64,000 nt of DNA from Chlamydia sp. BM-2023. Its GTDB lineage: Bacteria > Chlamydiota > Chlamydiia > Chlamydiales > Chlamydiaceae. Below, piece by piece: positions 55,257 through 64,000 of the stretch (the stretch's first letter is position 1; each line of letters opens with the position of its first letter). A program made the translations under genes and the position numbers. The stretch is from NCBI RefSeq assembly GCF_964023145.1, contig NZ_CAXIED010000001.1, forward strand, positions 1,116,001 through 1,180,000, given 5' to 3'. The notes beneath the pieces were generated by a model that saw nothing but the letters and a program-made list of their open reading frames with translations, was not told the origin of the DNA and did no database searches.

Positions 55257-56305
55257 GCGGCCTCTTTTTCTTTAGGTAAGGGAATTACCTTACTTTCTTC
55301 TATAGGAGGGTAGGCAATAGCACATTGTGTTTCTAGGTCTGCCCAAATACAATTAAGTTTTTTGATTTGCTTACTGGTGAGGTTATCAAGGATTATGAGA
55401 TCTTCAGAATTTAAGTTAAATCCTCCTTCGGACCAATTTGTAGAGCCAGCAATCAGTATTTTGTCATCTACAACAGCAAATTTATGATGTAGGCGATAAG
55501 GCGTTGTTTTAGCCCCGAGTACTAGGTTAGAATTTTTTAAAGCTTCTATTTGGTGAATGGAGAGCTTCTTAAACTCTTTGTCCACGAGAAGCTGCACATT
55601 AACACCGCGTTTTTGCGCTTCGTTAAGTTCTTGGAAAATTGGCGGATATGTCAAAGCATACATAGCTATACGTATGGTTTTTTGCGCAGTTTTTAATACC
55701 TTTAATACCGCTGACAAAGCTTTTCCATGATCTCCAGGTAGGGAGAAATACTGCGCATTTTGACCGTTAATTACGCAAGTTCCTGAAGTTTCATCTTTAA
55801 TATATTGGCAAAGTTCAGGACTTTTCAAACCAATAATTAAATTACACTCTTTTACTAACCCGTTTATGGTATAGTTCGCGGATCCTAGCCAGGCATACTT
55901 GTCATCTATAGCCAGAGCTTTTTGATGCATCAATTTCCTACCCTCAGCAGGGTGCTCCACTAAAGTTACTTTTGAAGTCTTAGGAAACTCATTTTTTCTT
56001 TTCATTGTTTGATAATGAATAGACACGGCTTTTCCAGCATTCGCTTGATTTACAAAACTCGTGAAAACTGCAGGAGCAGTAAGATTATAAATACGAACAA
56101 ATAGCTCGTCATGAGCGGAGTCTATAGCGTCGCAAAGTACCTTTAAAGAGTCATCACCACATTGATTAGAATAAATAACCGGTTCTTTCGAAGAGAGGAA
56201 GGTTTTAAAGGTATCTGTAGAGGGAGACTTTAGAAAAGTCCCTAAAATGAATAATGATCCTAGTGTTAAAATAATTTTTAAACGAGGTTTAATTTTCTTC
56301 TTCAT
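55253..56305 (-). CDS. Phospholipase D-family protein, membrane-anchored (CT084 position)
   Basis: The 350-residue protein has an N-terminal membrane anchor or uncleaved signal (KIILTLGSLFILGTFL) and two HKD motifs: HQKALAIDDKYAWLGSANYT (H127, K129, D134) and HHKFAVVDDKILIAGSTNWS (H273, K275, D280). Both are complete, so the PLD active site is probably functional. Family members include phospholipases, nucleases and cardiolipin synthases. With one anchor and about 320 soluble residues it resembles Nuc-type or secreted PLD proteins. It is convergent with the CT083-type gene. Confidence 0.88.
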   Translation of the reverse strand: MKKKIKPRLKIILTLGSLFILGTFLKSPSTDTFKTFLSSKEPVIYSNQCGDDSLKVLCDAIDSAHDELFVRIYNLTAPAVFTSFVNQANAGKAVSIHYQTMKRKNEFPKTSKVTLVEHPAEGRKLMHQKALAIDDKYAWLGSANYTINGLVKECNLIIGLKSPELCQYIKDETSGTCVINGQNAQYFSLPGDHGKALSAVLKVLKTAQKTIRIAMYALTYPPIFQELNEAQKRGVNVQLLVDKEFKKLSIHQIEALKNSNLVLGAKTTPYRLHHKFAVVDDKILIAGSTNWSEGGFNLNSEDLIILDNLTSKQIKKLNCIWADLETQCAIAYPPIEESKVIPLPKEKEAA

Positions 56306-56402
56306 GGCTTTAATTTATTTGATTTTTCCCAATGAAGTTTTTAGATTAAAAGGTAATTTTTTAAAAGAAAACTTAATTCATCATTACGAATGACTTAGGT
56401 TA

Positions 56403-58136
56403 TTATTTTTTGAAGTATTCGTTCCAGCGATGGGAAACTTTGTGAATAGTTGCATCGTCGGCTTCGACTTCTTTGGGATAATGAGGCTTCATTAATGAAT
56501 TAAGAATAATCGGAAAGGTATAGTTTGGGCGATGATTAACAACCGCGTCGAAACGTACATGCAAATCTGTTGCGGGAGCTGCACGTGTAAAGGCTTTCCA
56601 TAGAAAATCTTTGTTACTCGACAGCGTAGTTGTGAGATCATCCGTAAGAATAATAAACGGCCAGGGCTGTAGGCTTGGATTGTTTAGTAGTACATCTATT
56701 GAGGTTTTTAATGAAGTTTCTAGTACGAGACAGCCTGGGCAGAAAATTCCTAGATCTGTAACACTAGGAATGGATTTTCCTCGATAATTTTGAGGGAGAT
56801 CGCGGATTTCAGGACCCACTCCCATAAAAATAGCCTTTGAGCCTTTATTTAACGAGGGGCCTGTATAGTCTAGGGTATCATTAGAAGTTTCAGAGAAAAC
56901 GATTAAATCGCGAGAAGGCACCATTCGTGATAATAATGATTCTAGAAGTAGGGGGAAGTTATCAAGGTCTATGATTTGATCGGTAACCATTAGGAATTTT
57001 GTTAAAGAAAGTTGCCCTTCCCCTAGGATTCTTAATGCTGTTGCCAAAGACTCTTTCCAGTAACGCTCTTTAACGATAGCAGCTGTTAGTGAGTGAAACC
57101 CCGCTTCTCCATAACTTTTTAGATTTCGCACTCCTGGCATGACTATAGGGAATAAAGGAGACAGATATTCTTGGAGCTTATTTCCTAAATAGAAATCTTC
57201 TTGATAAGGCTTGCCAACAATAGTCGCGGGATAAATCGCATTTTTCCGATGGTAAATTTTCTTACATTTAAAAGTAGGGAAGTCATGCTGAAGGCTGTAA
57301 TAACCAAAATGGTCTCCAAAGGGACCCTCGGGCCTGCGTGTTCCAGATATCCCCTCGCCTACTAGGATAAATTCAGAATCATATAATAGCGGATGGGTTG
57401 TAAGGGGATCTCGCTTATAGCGTAGCTTTTCTCCCTGTAAAAATGTGCAAAAGAGAATTTCTGAGATATTTTCAGGAAGGGGAGCTATTGCTGAAAGTAT
57501 TAGAAAGGGATTTCCTGATAAAAATACTGTAACAGGAAGATTCTGATTTTTCTTTTCGGATTCATAAAAATGCATTCCTCCACCTTTTTGGATTTGGAAA
57601 TGCAAGCCCATAGTGCTTTTATCGAATCTTTGCATGCGATACATCCCTAAATTCGGAGTTTTCGAACTCGGGGATTCTGTATAAACTAGAGGGAGGGTGA
57701 GAAAAGCTCCACCATCTTCAGGCCAGCTGGTAAGCATCGGTAAACGATGCAGATCTACAGAAGACATCTGATGATGAGGTAACTTTGAAAAACGTGCCCT
57801 ACGTAAACCTAAGGACAATCCTCTGAGCAATACTTGCCGTTTTTTCCATAACTGCGATAATTTAGGAGGAGAGGATATAAGATGAACAATCTGGGGTATA
57901 AGATCTTTAGGAACCCGGGAGAAGATTTGATCTACACGTTTTTGAGTTCCAAAAAGATTAGTAAGAACAGGAAAGGAAGCTCCTTGAACATTATGAAATA
58001 GAAGAGCGGGACCCTGATTTTCAATAACCCTACGATGAATCTCCGCAAGCTCCAAGCAAGGATCTACGGGAGCATAGATATCAATAAGATCGTTTTGAGC
58101 TCGTAAAAGGGAAACAAGACGTCTTAAGGAAGACAT
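56403..58136 (-). CDS. UbiD-family decarboxylase, probable menaquinone (futalosine) pathway
   Basis: UbiD enzymes use prenylated FMN to decarboxylate aromatic acids. The 577-residue protein shows GPALLFHNVQGASFPVLTNL, then FGTQKRVDQIF, then LGMYRMQRFDKSTMGLHFQI, then ALAPLP-like SAIAPLPENISE, and GPFGDHFGYYS, a UbiD landmark. Chlamydiae make menaquinone by the futalosine route, which needs a UbiD-type enzyme (MqnL/MqnP), so that is the likely role. Quinone biosynthesis of the UbiD/ubiquinone type is the alternative. The gene lies 24 bases downstream of rpmB on the same strand. Confidence 0.85.
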   Translation of the reverse strand: MSSLRRLVSLLRAQNDLIDIYAPVDPCLELAEIHRRVIENQGPALLFHNVQGASFPVLTNLFGTQKRVDQIFSRVPKDLIPQIVHLISSPPKLSQLWKKRQVLLRGLSLGLRRARFSKLPHHQMSSVDLHRLPMLTSWPEDGGAFLTLPLVYTESPSSKTPNLGMYRMQRFDKSTMGLHFQIQKGGGMHFYESEKKNQNLPVTVFLSGNPFLILSAIAPLPENISEILFCTFLQGEKLRYKRDPLTTHPLLYDSEFILVGEGISGTRRPEGPFGDHFGYYSLQHDFPTFKCKKIYHRKNAIYPATIVGKPYQEDFYLGNKLQEYLSPLFPIVMPGVRNLKSYGEAGFHSLTAAIVKERYWKESLATALRILGEGQLSLTKFLMVTDQIIDLDNFPLLLESLLSRMVPSRDLIVFSETSNDTLDYTGPSLNKGSKAIFMGVGPEIRDLPQNYRGKSIPSVTDLGIFCPGCLVLETSLKTSIDVLLNNPSLQPWPFIILTDDLTTTLSSNKDFLWKAFTRAAPATDLHVRFDAVVNHRPNYTFPIILNSLMKPHYPKEVEADDATIHKVSHRWNEYFKK

Positions 58137-58159
58137 AACCCTTCCCCTCTATTCGATAA

Positions 58160-58429
58160 TTATAAGCCTTTGCTTTTAGCTCTTGCTATTACTTTTTCTA
58201 AGCCGAGCTTATCAATAAGACGCAAAGCAGAAGTGGAAATCTTAAGTTTAAGAAACTTATTTTCTTCGGTAGACCAGAGTCTCTTCGTAACCATATTAGG
58301 GAAGAAACGTCTTCTGGTTTTACCTGTAACTTTTAAACCGATTCCCTTTTTCTTTTTTGCAATACCTCGAATTGTGTAGCTATTGCCACGGCGAGGTCTT
58401 TTCCCAGTAAGCGGACACTTTCTTGACAT
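58160..58429 (-). CDS. rpmB: 50S ribosomal protein L28
   Basis: The 89-residue protein begins [20 protein letters not shown], the L28 signature, and continues with [20 protein letters not shown]. The length is close to the family norm (about 78-90). L28 is a component of the large ribosomal subunit. Only two of the cysteine-type zinc ligands of C+ forms could be present (a single CPL), so it is a C- form. The UbiD-family gene follows. Confidence 0.96.
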   Translation of the reverse strand: MSRKCPLTGKRPRRGNSYTIRGIAKKKKGIGLKVTGKTRRRFFPNMVTKRLWSTEENKFLKLKISTSALRLIDKLGLEKVIARAKSKGL

Positions 58430-58600
58430 GATTTCCCTACATTAACTTCGTCGTTATCGCAAGAATAAGACATATATAATTGAAAAGATCCTATGTTAGA
58501 CGTTTTCTGATATATCTGGAAGGTTTTTTCTTCAAAAAATTTTAATTATAGCTACTTAAAAAAAATTTTTTTTGATTTTCATTAGAATTAAGATTTAAAA

Positions 58601-60193
58601 TTAAAGACCAGAGAGAATGGAAGAAATATTTGCATTCAAAGCATCGTGAGTCAGCATTTCTTCTACAGAAGGCTTCACCCTATATACCCAGTTATTTTTT
58701 GATACCGTACCGGGGATGTTAATACGCTCGTATTGTAAATTTTTAGATACGAGGTCCGGACAGAGGGCTAGGTAGTCGTTTATCAGGTTAATATGGAAAA
58801 TAGAGGATGTTTGATGAGACAATTTTAGAATATGTTTTTGATCTTCTTCTGCAAGTGCTGGGGTGAAAAAGATCCCTAAAAATTTAGCAAATTGTTGAGC
58901 TTCTTTTGGGGAATGACGCCACCAAAGAGCTAAAGTATCGGAATCATGAGTAGATAATGAAGTTACCGAAAGAGGGGAATATTGATCCAAAGGAATAAAA
59001 CTTCCATCTCCTTCCCAATTACGCTCCCAGCGGGGAATACGTGTTCCACAGATGCCCAATTTTGATAATGTTTGTTTTACATCGGAGGGAACACTACCTA
59101 AGTCTTCTCCTATAGGCAGCATCCTAGAGGCTTTTAGGATGTGGGTAAGAATATTTGTTCCTTGTTTGAGATAATCTTCAGAACGTTCCGGTATGAATTT
59201 GCCGTTTCCAGAGCTATCCCAAACCCAAAGGCGAAAGAATCCTATGATGTGGTCTAATCTATATATCGAATAGAAATTTTCTGCGTAACGTAGTCGAGAT
59301 TTCCACCAGGTATAGTTATCTTGAGCCAGGGTGTCCATATTATAGATAGGCAGGTGCCAATTCTGCCCTTCGGTATTATAAATATCGGGAGGGGCTCCCG
59401 CTGATCCTGCAGAAGAAAAGAAGCGGCGATAATACCAAACATCACAACTATCCTTACTGATCAAAATAGGAAGATCACCCTTAAGAAAAACTCGATGATT
59501 ATCAGCAAAGGCCTTTACTTGCGACATTTGCTGAAAGCAAAGAAATTGGACATAGGCGAAAAAACTGTTCTCGTCTTTAAACTGCTTTTCAAAGTCAGGG
59601 AAATTTTTGATATCCGTGTATGCCTTAGGCCAGTTATTTACTGGGGCGCCTTTTAAGTGGTGTTTTATAGAGCGAAACACTGTGTAGGGGCGTAACCAAT
59701 ACTGCTCTTTTTCGCAAAAAATTTGAAAATCTTCGTCTTTTAAAGCGCCTGCTTGCACAGCATATTGGTAATAATCACGAAGGAATTCCCATTTTGCAGC
59801 TTTTACTTGTGGATAGTGTACGTAAGGCTGCTTGCATAGCTGTTGCATCGTTCTTATCTTTGCATTAGCGTAAGGAATGGCTTTGGCATAGGGAAGTTGC
59901 GATAAGGAAAGATACAGCGGATTTAAGGCTACTGAAGAAATGCTATTATATGGGCTGCTATCTTCCCCACTATCATTGATGGGGAGAATTTGTATGATTT
60001 GAAATCCATGTTTTTGACACCAGGAAATCATCGGAATAAGATCTAAGTATTCTCCGATACCACAGCTATTTTGTGTGTGTAGAGAAAATAAAGGCACAGC
60101 AATACCGTGCTTAGGCATAGTCCCTAGAGTTTTCCAGCTATGTTTGGCTGGGGAATCTTGAATATAGCGTAGAGCTTTAGAAAAAGAATTCAT
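58601..60193 (-). CDS. malQ: 4-alpha-glucanotransferase (amylomaltase)
   Basis: MalQ transfers maltosyl units between alpha-glucans, recycling oligosaccharides freed by GlgX. The 530-residue GH77 protein has the catalytic triad: nucleophile Asp in RLDHIIGFF, acid Glu in GEDLGSVP, and Asp in STHDSDTLALW. The N-terminal LFSLHTQNSCGIGEYLDL is also typical. It lies directly downstream of the T3S genes cdsV-copN-scc1 on the same strand, after a 136-base gap, an arrangement conserved in chlamydiae. Confidence 0.95.
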   Translation of the reverse strand: MNSFSKALRYIQDSPAKHSWKTLGTMPKHGIAVPLFSLHTQNSCGIGEYLDLIPMISWCQKHGFQIIQILPINDSGEDSSPYNSISSVALNPLYLSLSQLPYAKAIPYANAKIRTMQQLCKQPYVHYPQVKAAKWEFLRDYYQYAVQAGALKDEDFQIFCEKEQYWLRPYTVFRSIKHHLKGAPVNNWPKAYTDIKNFPDFEKQFKDENSFFAYVQFLCFQQMSQVKAFADNHRVFLKGDLPILISKDSCDVWYYRRFFSSAGSAGAPPDIYNTEGQNWHLPIYNMDTLAQDNYTWWKSRLRYAENFYSIYRLDHIIGFFRLWVWDSSGNGKFIPERSEDYLKQGTNILTHILKASRMLPIGEDLGSVPSDVKQTLSKLGICGTRIPRWERNWEGDGSFIPLDQYSPLSVTSLSTHDSDTLALWWRHSPKEAQQFAKFLGIFFTPALAEEDQKHILKLSHQTSSIFHINLINDYLALCPDLVSKNLQYERINIPGTVSKNNWVYRVKPSVEEMLTHDALNANISSILSGL

Positions 60194-60329
60194 AAGTCAT
60201 ACGCAAGTAAAACGTAGGTCTTTAGACAATCTTGCGATTGATTCAGATGTATAAAGTAGATGTTTTTCATAATCTATTGCGTTTTACACGCCACTTCTAA
60301 GATTAATTTCCCTAGTGAAACAATACTTT

Positions 60330-60770
60330 TTATAAGTGATACATCCCTAGCTGATGTAAATCAGGAAGATTTCCTGATTCTAATGCTGCCATCCAGATTT
60401 TTGCATGCATAGAAAATAGATTTAAGTAATGGAAAAGTTTTTCTCCATTTAGATAACTCATATTTAATACATCGGATAAGTACAACTGTTGAGTGAGTTC
60501 TCCATAACCAAGAATACCCTTGATATTAGATTGAGGAGAGGCATTCACAGAAAGAGCGGCTTTAAAAATACGTTCACGAAACACGTTTTCAGGTAATAAA
60601 CCAAGAATAGTTCCCACGGCGAGGTCCCCAGAATTTGAGTCTTCTTCAAGTTGTACAGGAACTTGAGTAGTACTGAAGCGAATCAAACACGCTTGGTTTT
60701 TATCAGGAGCTAAAGAAGTATTCATTTTTTCTCCTAGAGCTTCTAAAAGTTGTTCGAATTGATTTTGCAT
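60330..60770 (-). CDS. scc1: Type III secretion chaperone Scc1
   Basis: The 146-residue class I chaperone (CesT/SycE fold) begins MQNQFEQLLEALGEKMN and has the strand-rich core (NQACLIRFSTTQVPVQLEED, GDLAVGTILGLLPE) and helices (RERIFKAALSVNA, YLNGEKLFHYLNLF). In C. trachomatis Scc1 acts together with Scc4 as chaperone of CopN, the gene immediately upstream, 12 bases away. This direct pairing supports the call. Confidence 0.9.
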   Translation of the reverse strand: MQNQFEQLLEALGEKMNTSLAPDKNQACLIRFSTTQVPVQLEEDSNSGDLAVGTILGLLPENVFRERIFKAALSVNASPQSNIKGILGYGELTQQLYLSDVLNMSYLNGEKLFHYLNLFSMHAKIWMAALESGNLPDLHQLGMYHL

Positions 60771-60782
60771 AAGCCAAAAAAA

Positions 60783-61979
60783 TTAAGACCAAGGATAAGG
60801 TTTAGGGAAATCGGTAGCTTTGGGATAATCTTCGTTATTGATGTTTACGGTGTCTAAGGCGTTAGCCATCATGGTGCCTAACTGTTGGCGTTTTTCTGCA
60901 GAAGAAAATAGTCGTGGAGAAGTGCCTCTTAAAGCTACGAAGAATAGATTTAATATTCCTGTAACAGCTTCAGTATCATCGCCAACAAGACCACGAACCT
61001 CGCGTTCCATCTTTGAAGGAGTGGGGAATTTATCATTAATTAATCCAAAGAAGGTGTCGGCAACTTTATCGAATTTAAGATCTGCAGGAAGAGAAACGCC
61101 GTCGGCTTTTAAAGAAGATACAAGAGTAGGGAGTTTAGCTTCAAAGAAATTATAACCGGTGAGTACAGCTTGAAGATTACGAGTTTCGCTCATCATAACC
61201 TGCAATTTTGCAGGCGCAATGGAAGAGCCCTCAGATTTTAAATCTGCAGACATCCCCTTAAGAAGAAAAGAAGACACCGTTCCCATTTCTTGAAAGTCAT
61301 AACGAGTCTTTAGCATATCAAGTAACTTCTCGCAACTGTGAAAGTCACTGGTTACATTAAGATATAGTTCTCGCAAACCGGGAGCAGACACATTTAAAGT
61401 AGAGGCATATTCTTGAGAGGCAAATAGAATATTTTTACCACCAACAACAGCTTGGCGATTTTGCTGGGTGTGATTTTGCTGAGCTCTAATTAGAGAATCT
61501 TTTAAAGCTCCTTTAGTATTAGGAGTCGTTTGAATTAAATAATCTAAAGCTGTGCTTTGAAGCGCAGGATCAGAAAATTTAGATTTTACAAGATCGAGTA
61601 TTTCTTCTTCAGAGGCGTCGTCTTTTATAGAATCTCGAAGATTACGGAGGTCACTACCCGAAATTTCAGAGTTATTTTCAGTATATTTATCCGCTAGATC
61701 TGCATCAGGTTTTTCTCCTGCACTCTCGGATTTTTTCTCCGTTTGAGCAGCACCTTTTCTTCTCGACTCTAGAGTCTGAAATTTCTCTTCTTTTTTCTTA
61801 GTACGTGTAGCAGCCGCAGGATTTGATAAATCCTGGTTATCTTTTACCATACTGATATCAGATTGCTCTTGGCTGGCTACAACTTCTTGTGCATCAGCTT
61901 TTGCTGCAGCCTGTTGCACTTGTGCAACGTCAACAGCATGCGCTCCACCTAAGCCACCGGCTCCTCCAGATGCTGCCAT
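60783..61979 (-). CDS. copN: T3S gatekeeper CopN (YopN/TyeA family)
   Basis: CopN plugs the secretion channel before contact and is itself secreted; it also targets host microtubules in some species. The 398-residue protein starts with an Ala/Gly/Gln-rich chaperone-binding and signal region (MAASGGAGGLGGAHAV, then AQVQQAAAKADAQEV). It then has the helical gatekeeper domain (NLRDSIKDDASEEEILDLVK, RNLQAVLTGYNFFEAKL) and a TyeA-like C-terminal part. It lies 28 bases downstream of cdsV and 12 bases upstream of scc1, forming an operon. Confidence 0.93.
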   Translation of the reverse strand: MAASGGAGGLGGAHAVDVAQVQQAAAKADAQEVVASQEQSDISMVKDNQDLSNPAAATRTKKKEEKFQTLESRRKGAAQTEKKSESAGEKPDADLADKYTENNSEISGSDLRNLRDSIKDDASEEEILDLVKSKFSDPALQSTALDYLIQTTPNTKGALKDSLIRAQQNHTQQNRQAVVGGKNILFASQEYASTLNVSAPGLRELYLNVTSDFHSCEKLLDMLKTRYDFQEMGTVSSFLLKGMSADLKSEGSSIAPAKLQVMMSETRNLQAVLTGYNFFEAKLPTLVSSLKADGVSLPADLKFDKVADTFFGLINDKFPTPSKMEREVRGLVGDDTEAVTGILNLFFVALRGTSPRLFSSAEKRQQLGTMMANALDTVNINNEDYPKATDFPKPYPWS

Positions 61980-62007
61980 ATATCCTCGTTAAGAATTGGA
62001 CAGATTC

Positions 62008-64000
62008 TTAGAAAATCTGAATTCTTCCTAATGGCTGGATACGAATCTCTGGGAGAATCTCTTGGTAAGAAATCACAGCGATATCAGGGAATTCTGTTTC
62101 TATTAATTTCCTTACATATCGCCTTACGTCAATTGCTGTCAACAGCACAGGAGGTTGACCTCCAGGAGGAGTTGGCGTAATTGTATTTCTCATAGATTTT
62201 AAGATGAGGTTTACAGAATCAGGATCTAAAGCAAGATAAGATCCCGCGGATGTTTGCTTAATCGCTCCACGAATCATTTCCTCAATTTCTGGATCTAACA
62301 AATAAACAGAAATAGCAGATTGGCCCTGGGAGAACTTAAAGCTAATATAAAGTTTAAGAGAAGAACGAACGTATTCTGTAAGTAAAACAGTATCTTTTTC
62401 AGTTTGTGCCCACTCACTTAAAGACTCTAAAATAGTACGTAAGTCTTTAATTGATATTTGCTCTTGTACTAAACGCTTAAAGATCTCAGTAAGCTTTTGT
62501 AGAGGAATAAGTCGCGTGACTTCTTTAACAAGATCTGGGAACGAGCGTTCCATGAATTCAATCATAGAGCGTACTTCTTGAATTCCAAGGAACTCCTGTG
62601 AGCTTCTATGGAAGAAATACGAAAGATGAAGAATAATTACCTCTAAAGGTGTCCAATATTTAATAGCTGCCTTTTCTAAAATGGTTTTAGCATCTTCGCT
62701 TACCCAAGCGGAAGGTAAGCCCGCAGCATTTTTGTACGTTGTGAACGGTAAATTATATCTCTTAAGATTTTCTTCTACTTCATTAGTTAGTACGTGATTT
62801 GCAGGAATCTTTCCTCGAACATAAGGAACCTCATTAAGAAGAATCATATAGTCATGACCTTCTAATGCAGGGGAGTCCGTTCGCACATGAATACCAGGAT
62901 AGCGAATACCAATATCTTGATAAAGAGCTTGGCGCATCTTAGGAATCATATCATCAATAAAACTTTGACCAGATTTTGTTCTTTGCTGAATTAATTTGGA
63001 CAGATCTTTCCCTAATTCTAAAATCACAGGGAGAGTTAATGCGTAATCGTCAGGATTGTCTCCAGCAGGTGCAGCTCCATCAGCAGCACCAACTGTTGTT
63101 GTCGCTCCGGTAGCACCTTTTTTTGATGTGGCATTTTTCTTCGCAAGAAGAATAACTCCAAGAACACCAAAGATAAAAGCAAGAATAGAGAATGACCAAA
63201 GTGGGAATCCTTTAAAGAAGCCCACGCCTAATGTCGCAGCAGCAGCGAGGAGCAAAGCTCTAGGTTCCTTGACCAACTGTGAGGAGATCTCTTTACCCAA
63301 GTTGGTATTCTTATCACTGGAAACACGTGTGGTAACGATACCAGCTGTTAAAGAGATAAGTAGCGAAGGAATCTGAGAAACCAATCCGTCACCGATAGAT
63401 AAAAGGGTGTAAACGTGAGCAGCTTGAGCTAAATCCATGCCATGCATAGCCACGCCAATGGTCAAACCACCAACGATGTTAATTAAAGAGATAACGATAC
63501 CAGCGATAACGTCCCCTTTAATGAACTTCATAGCACCGTCCATGGCTCCGTAAAGTTCACTTTCCTTTTGAATCATAGCACGTTTGTCGCGGGCCTGCTG
63601 CGCGTCAATCATACCGGCACGTAAGTCAGCGTCAATAGCCATCTGCTTACCAGGCATAGCATCTAATCGGAATCTCGCAGCAACCTCGGCGACACGCTCA
63701 GCACCTTTGGTAACAACGATAAACTGAATGATGGTAATGATCAGGAAGATAATAAACCCGACAACATAGTTTCCTCCAACCACGAAGTCTCCGAAAGCTT
63801 GAATGACGTGTCCCGCATAAGCTTTAAGAAGAATCTGTCTGGATGAAGAAATGTTAATCCCCAGACGAAACATCGTAGTGATCAAAAGCAATGAGGGGAA
63901 AACCGATAACTGCAGAGCACTAGGAATATATAAAGCTACCATCAATAGAAAGACGGAAACCGCCAAATTGATAGTAATCATCAAGTCCACAATAGTCGGA
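62008..64000 (-). CDS. cdsV: T3S export gate protein CdsV (LcrD), N-terminus outside window
   Basis: The frame is open to the window edge (visible upstream residues read PTIV before DLMITINLAVS), so the GTG at 63988 is not the true start. The first third has membrane segments and the FHIPEP-type signature MFRLGINISSSRQILLKAY, then VTKGAERVAEVAARFRLDAM and PGKQMAIDADLRAG. The C-terminal cytosolic domain (about 350 residues) ends ISYQEILPEIRIQPLGRIQI. This is the injectisome paralogue of the FlhA at 28 kb. It leads the operon cdsV-copN-scc1. Confidence 0.95.
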   Translation of the reverse strand, partial: PTIVDLMITINLAVSVFLLMVALYIPSALQLSVFPSLLLITTMFRLGINISSSRQILLKAYAGHVIQAFGDFVVGGNYVVGFIIFLIITIIQFIVVTKGAERVAEVAARFRLDAMPGKQMAIDADLRAGMIDAQQARDKRAMIQKESELYGAMDGAMKFIKGDVIAGIVISLINIVGGLTIGVAMHGMDLAQAAHVYTLLSIGDGLVSQIPSLLISLTAGIVTTRVSSDKNTNLGKEISSQLVKEPRALLLAAAATLGVGFFKGFPLWSFSILAFIFGVLGVILLAKKNATSKKGATGATTTVGAADGAAPAGDNPDDYALTLPVILELGKDLSKLIQQRTKSGQSFIDDMIPKMRQALYQDIGIRYPGIHVRTDSPALEGHDYMILLNEVPYVRGKIPANHVLTNEVEENLKRYNLPFTTYKNAAGLPSAWVSEDAKTILEKAAIKYWTPLEVIILHLSYFFHRSSQEFLGIQEVRSMIEFMERSFPDLVKEVTRLIPLQKLTEIFKRLVQEQISIKDLRTILESLSEWAQTEKDTVLLTEYVRSSLKLYISFKFSQGQSAISVYLLDPEIEEMIRGAIKQTSAGSYLALDPDSVNLILKSMRNTITPTPPGGQPPVLLTAIDVRRYVRKLIETEFPDIAVISYQEILPEIRIQPLGRIQIF

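Noticed and set aside
1..64000. CRISPR arrays, insertion sequences and rRNA genes
   Set aside because: I saw no regularly spaced direct repeats, no transposase and no rRNA. The only clear direct repeats are the three in-frame units inside hctB.

Overview
The window is chromosomal DNA of a Chlamydiaceae species. Gene content and order follow the conserved block that runs from dcd (CT039 position in C. trachomatis numbering) to the type III secretion gene cdsV (CT090 position). It includes lineage markers: hctB (Hc2 histone), the ATP/ADP translocase npt1, ytgABCD with the fused YtgR repressor, ltuB, copN/scc1, slc1, and long ispG. Several accessory genes differ from what I recall of C. trachomatis (three tandem Inc/macro-type proteins beside ispG, two fibre-like proteins beside hemW). 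This suggests the psittaci/caviae/felis/pneumoniae side of the family, but I cannot name the species from sequence alone. Gene names of the form CTnnn are positional inferences from memory, not search results.

Layout. 1-5.4 kb: end of a small membrane protein gene, dcd, a gene-poor stretch with possible coding debris, ruvB, a SpoIID-like protein and glgX. 5.5-9.5 kb: T3S chaperone slc1, a non-coding stretch with a broken gene, ssb, pepA, and hctB behind a clear sigma-28 promoter. 9.7-16.4 kb: holA-like and rsmI-like genes, a Cys-tailed membrane protein, two convergent phage-fibre-like secreted-protein candidates, hemW and a CT053-type protein. 16.5-22.9 kb: sucAB, a YfiH/PgeF-family gene and ispG. 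23.1-27.3 kb: three tandem minus-strand Inc-type proteins, one with an intact macro domain. 27.5-33.9 kb: ferredoxin, tRNA-Pro, flagellar-like flhA, fliA (sigma-28), a small Inc candidate, tyrS and gnd. 33.9-38.3 kb: lepA, npt1 and a basic hypothetical. 38.8-45.9 kb: ytgABCD, dxr and rseP. 45.9-52.2 kb: a secreted alpha/beta hydrolase, recF-dnaN, smpB, apbE-folD and an MreD-like protein. 52.3-55.3 kb: ltuB, a structured ncRNA with terminator, and a late-effector-like gene pair. 55.3-64 kb: PLD-family protein, UbiD-family decarboxylase, rpmB, malQ, scc1, copN and truncated cdsV.

How the genes fit together. Several sets serve the developmental cycle. FliA (sigma-28) is encoded 21 kb from its textbook-like target promoter at hctB. 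Slc1, Scc1, CopN, CdsV, the CT053/CT082-type proteins and the Inc proteins form secretion machinery and cargo. Parasitic metabolism is represented by npt1 (host ATP import), ytgABCD (metal import with a built-in repressor), a partial TCA cycle (sucAB), glycogen enzymes (glgX, malQ), MEP isoprenoid enzymes (dxr, ispG), a menaquinone decarboxylase candidate and apbE.

The most interesting signals are the macro-domain Inc protein with two diverged neighbours, the two phage-tail-fibre-like proteins without any surrounding prophage, the multi-hairpin ncRNA downstream of ltuB, the MreD-like protein, and two patches of decayed coding sequence in otherwise empty gaps.
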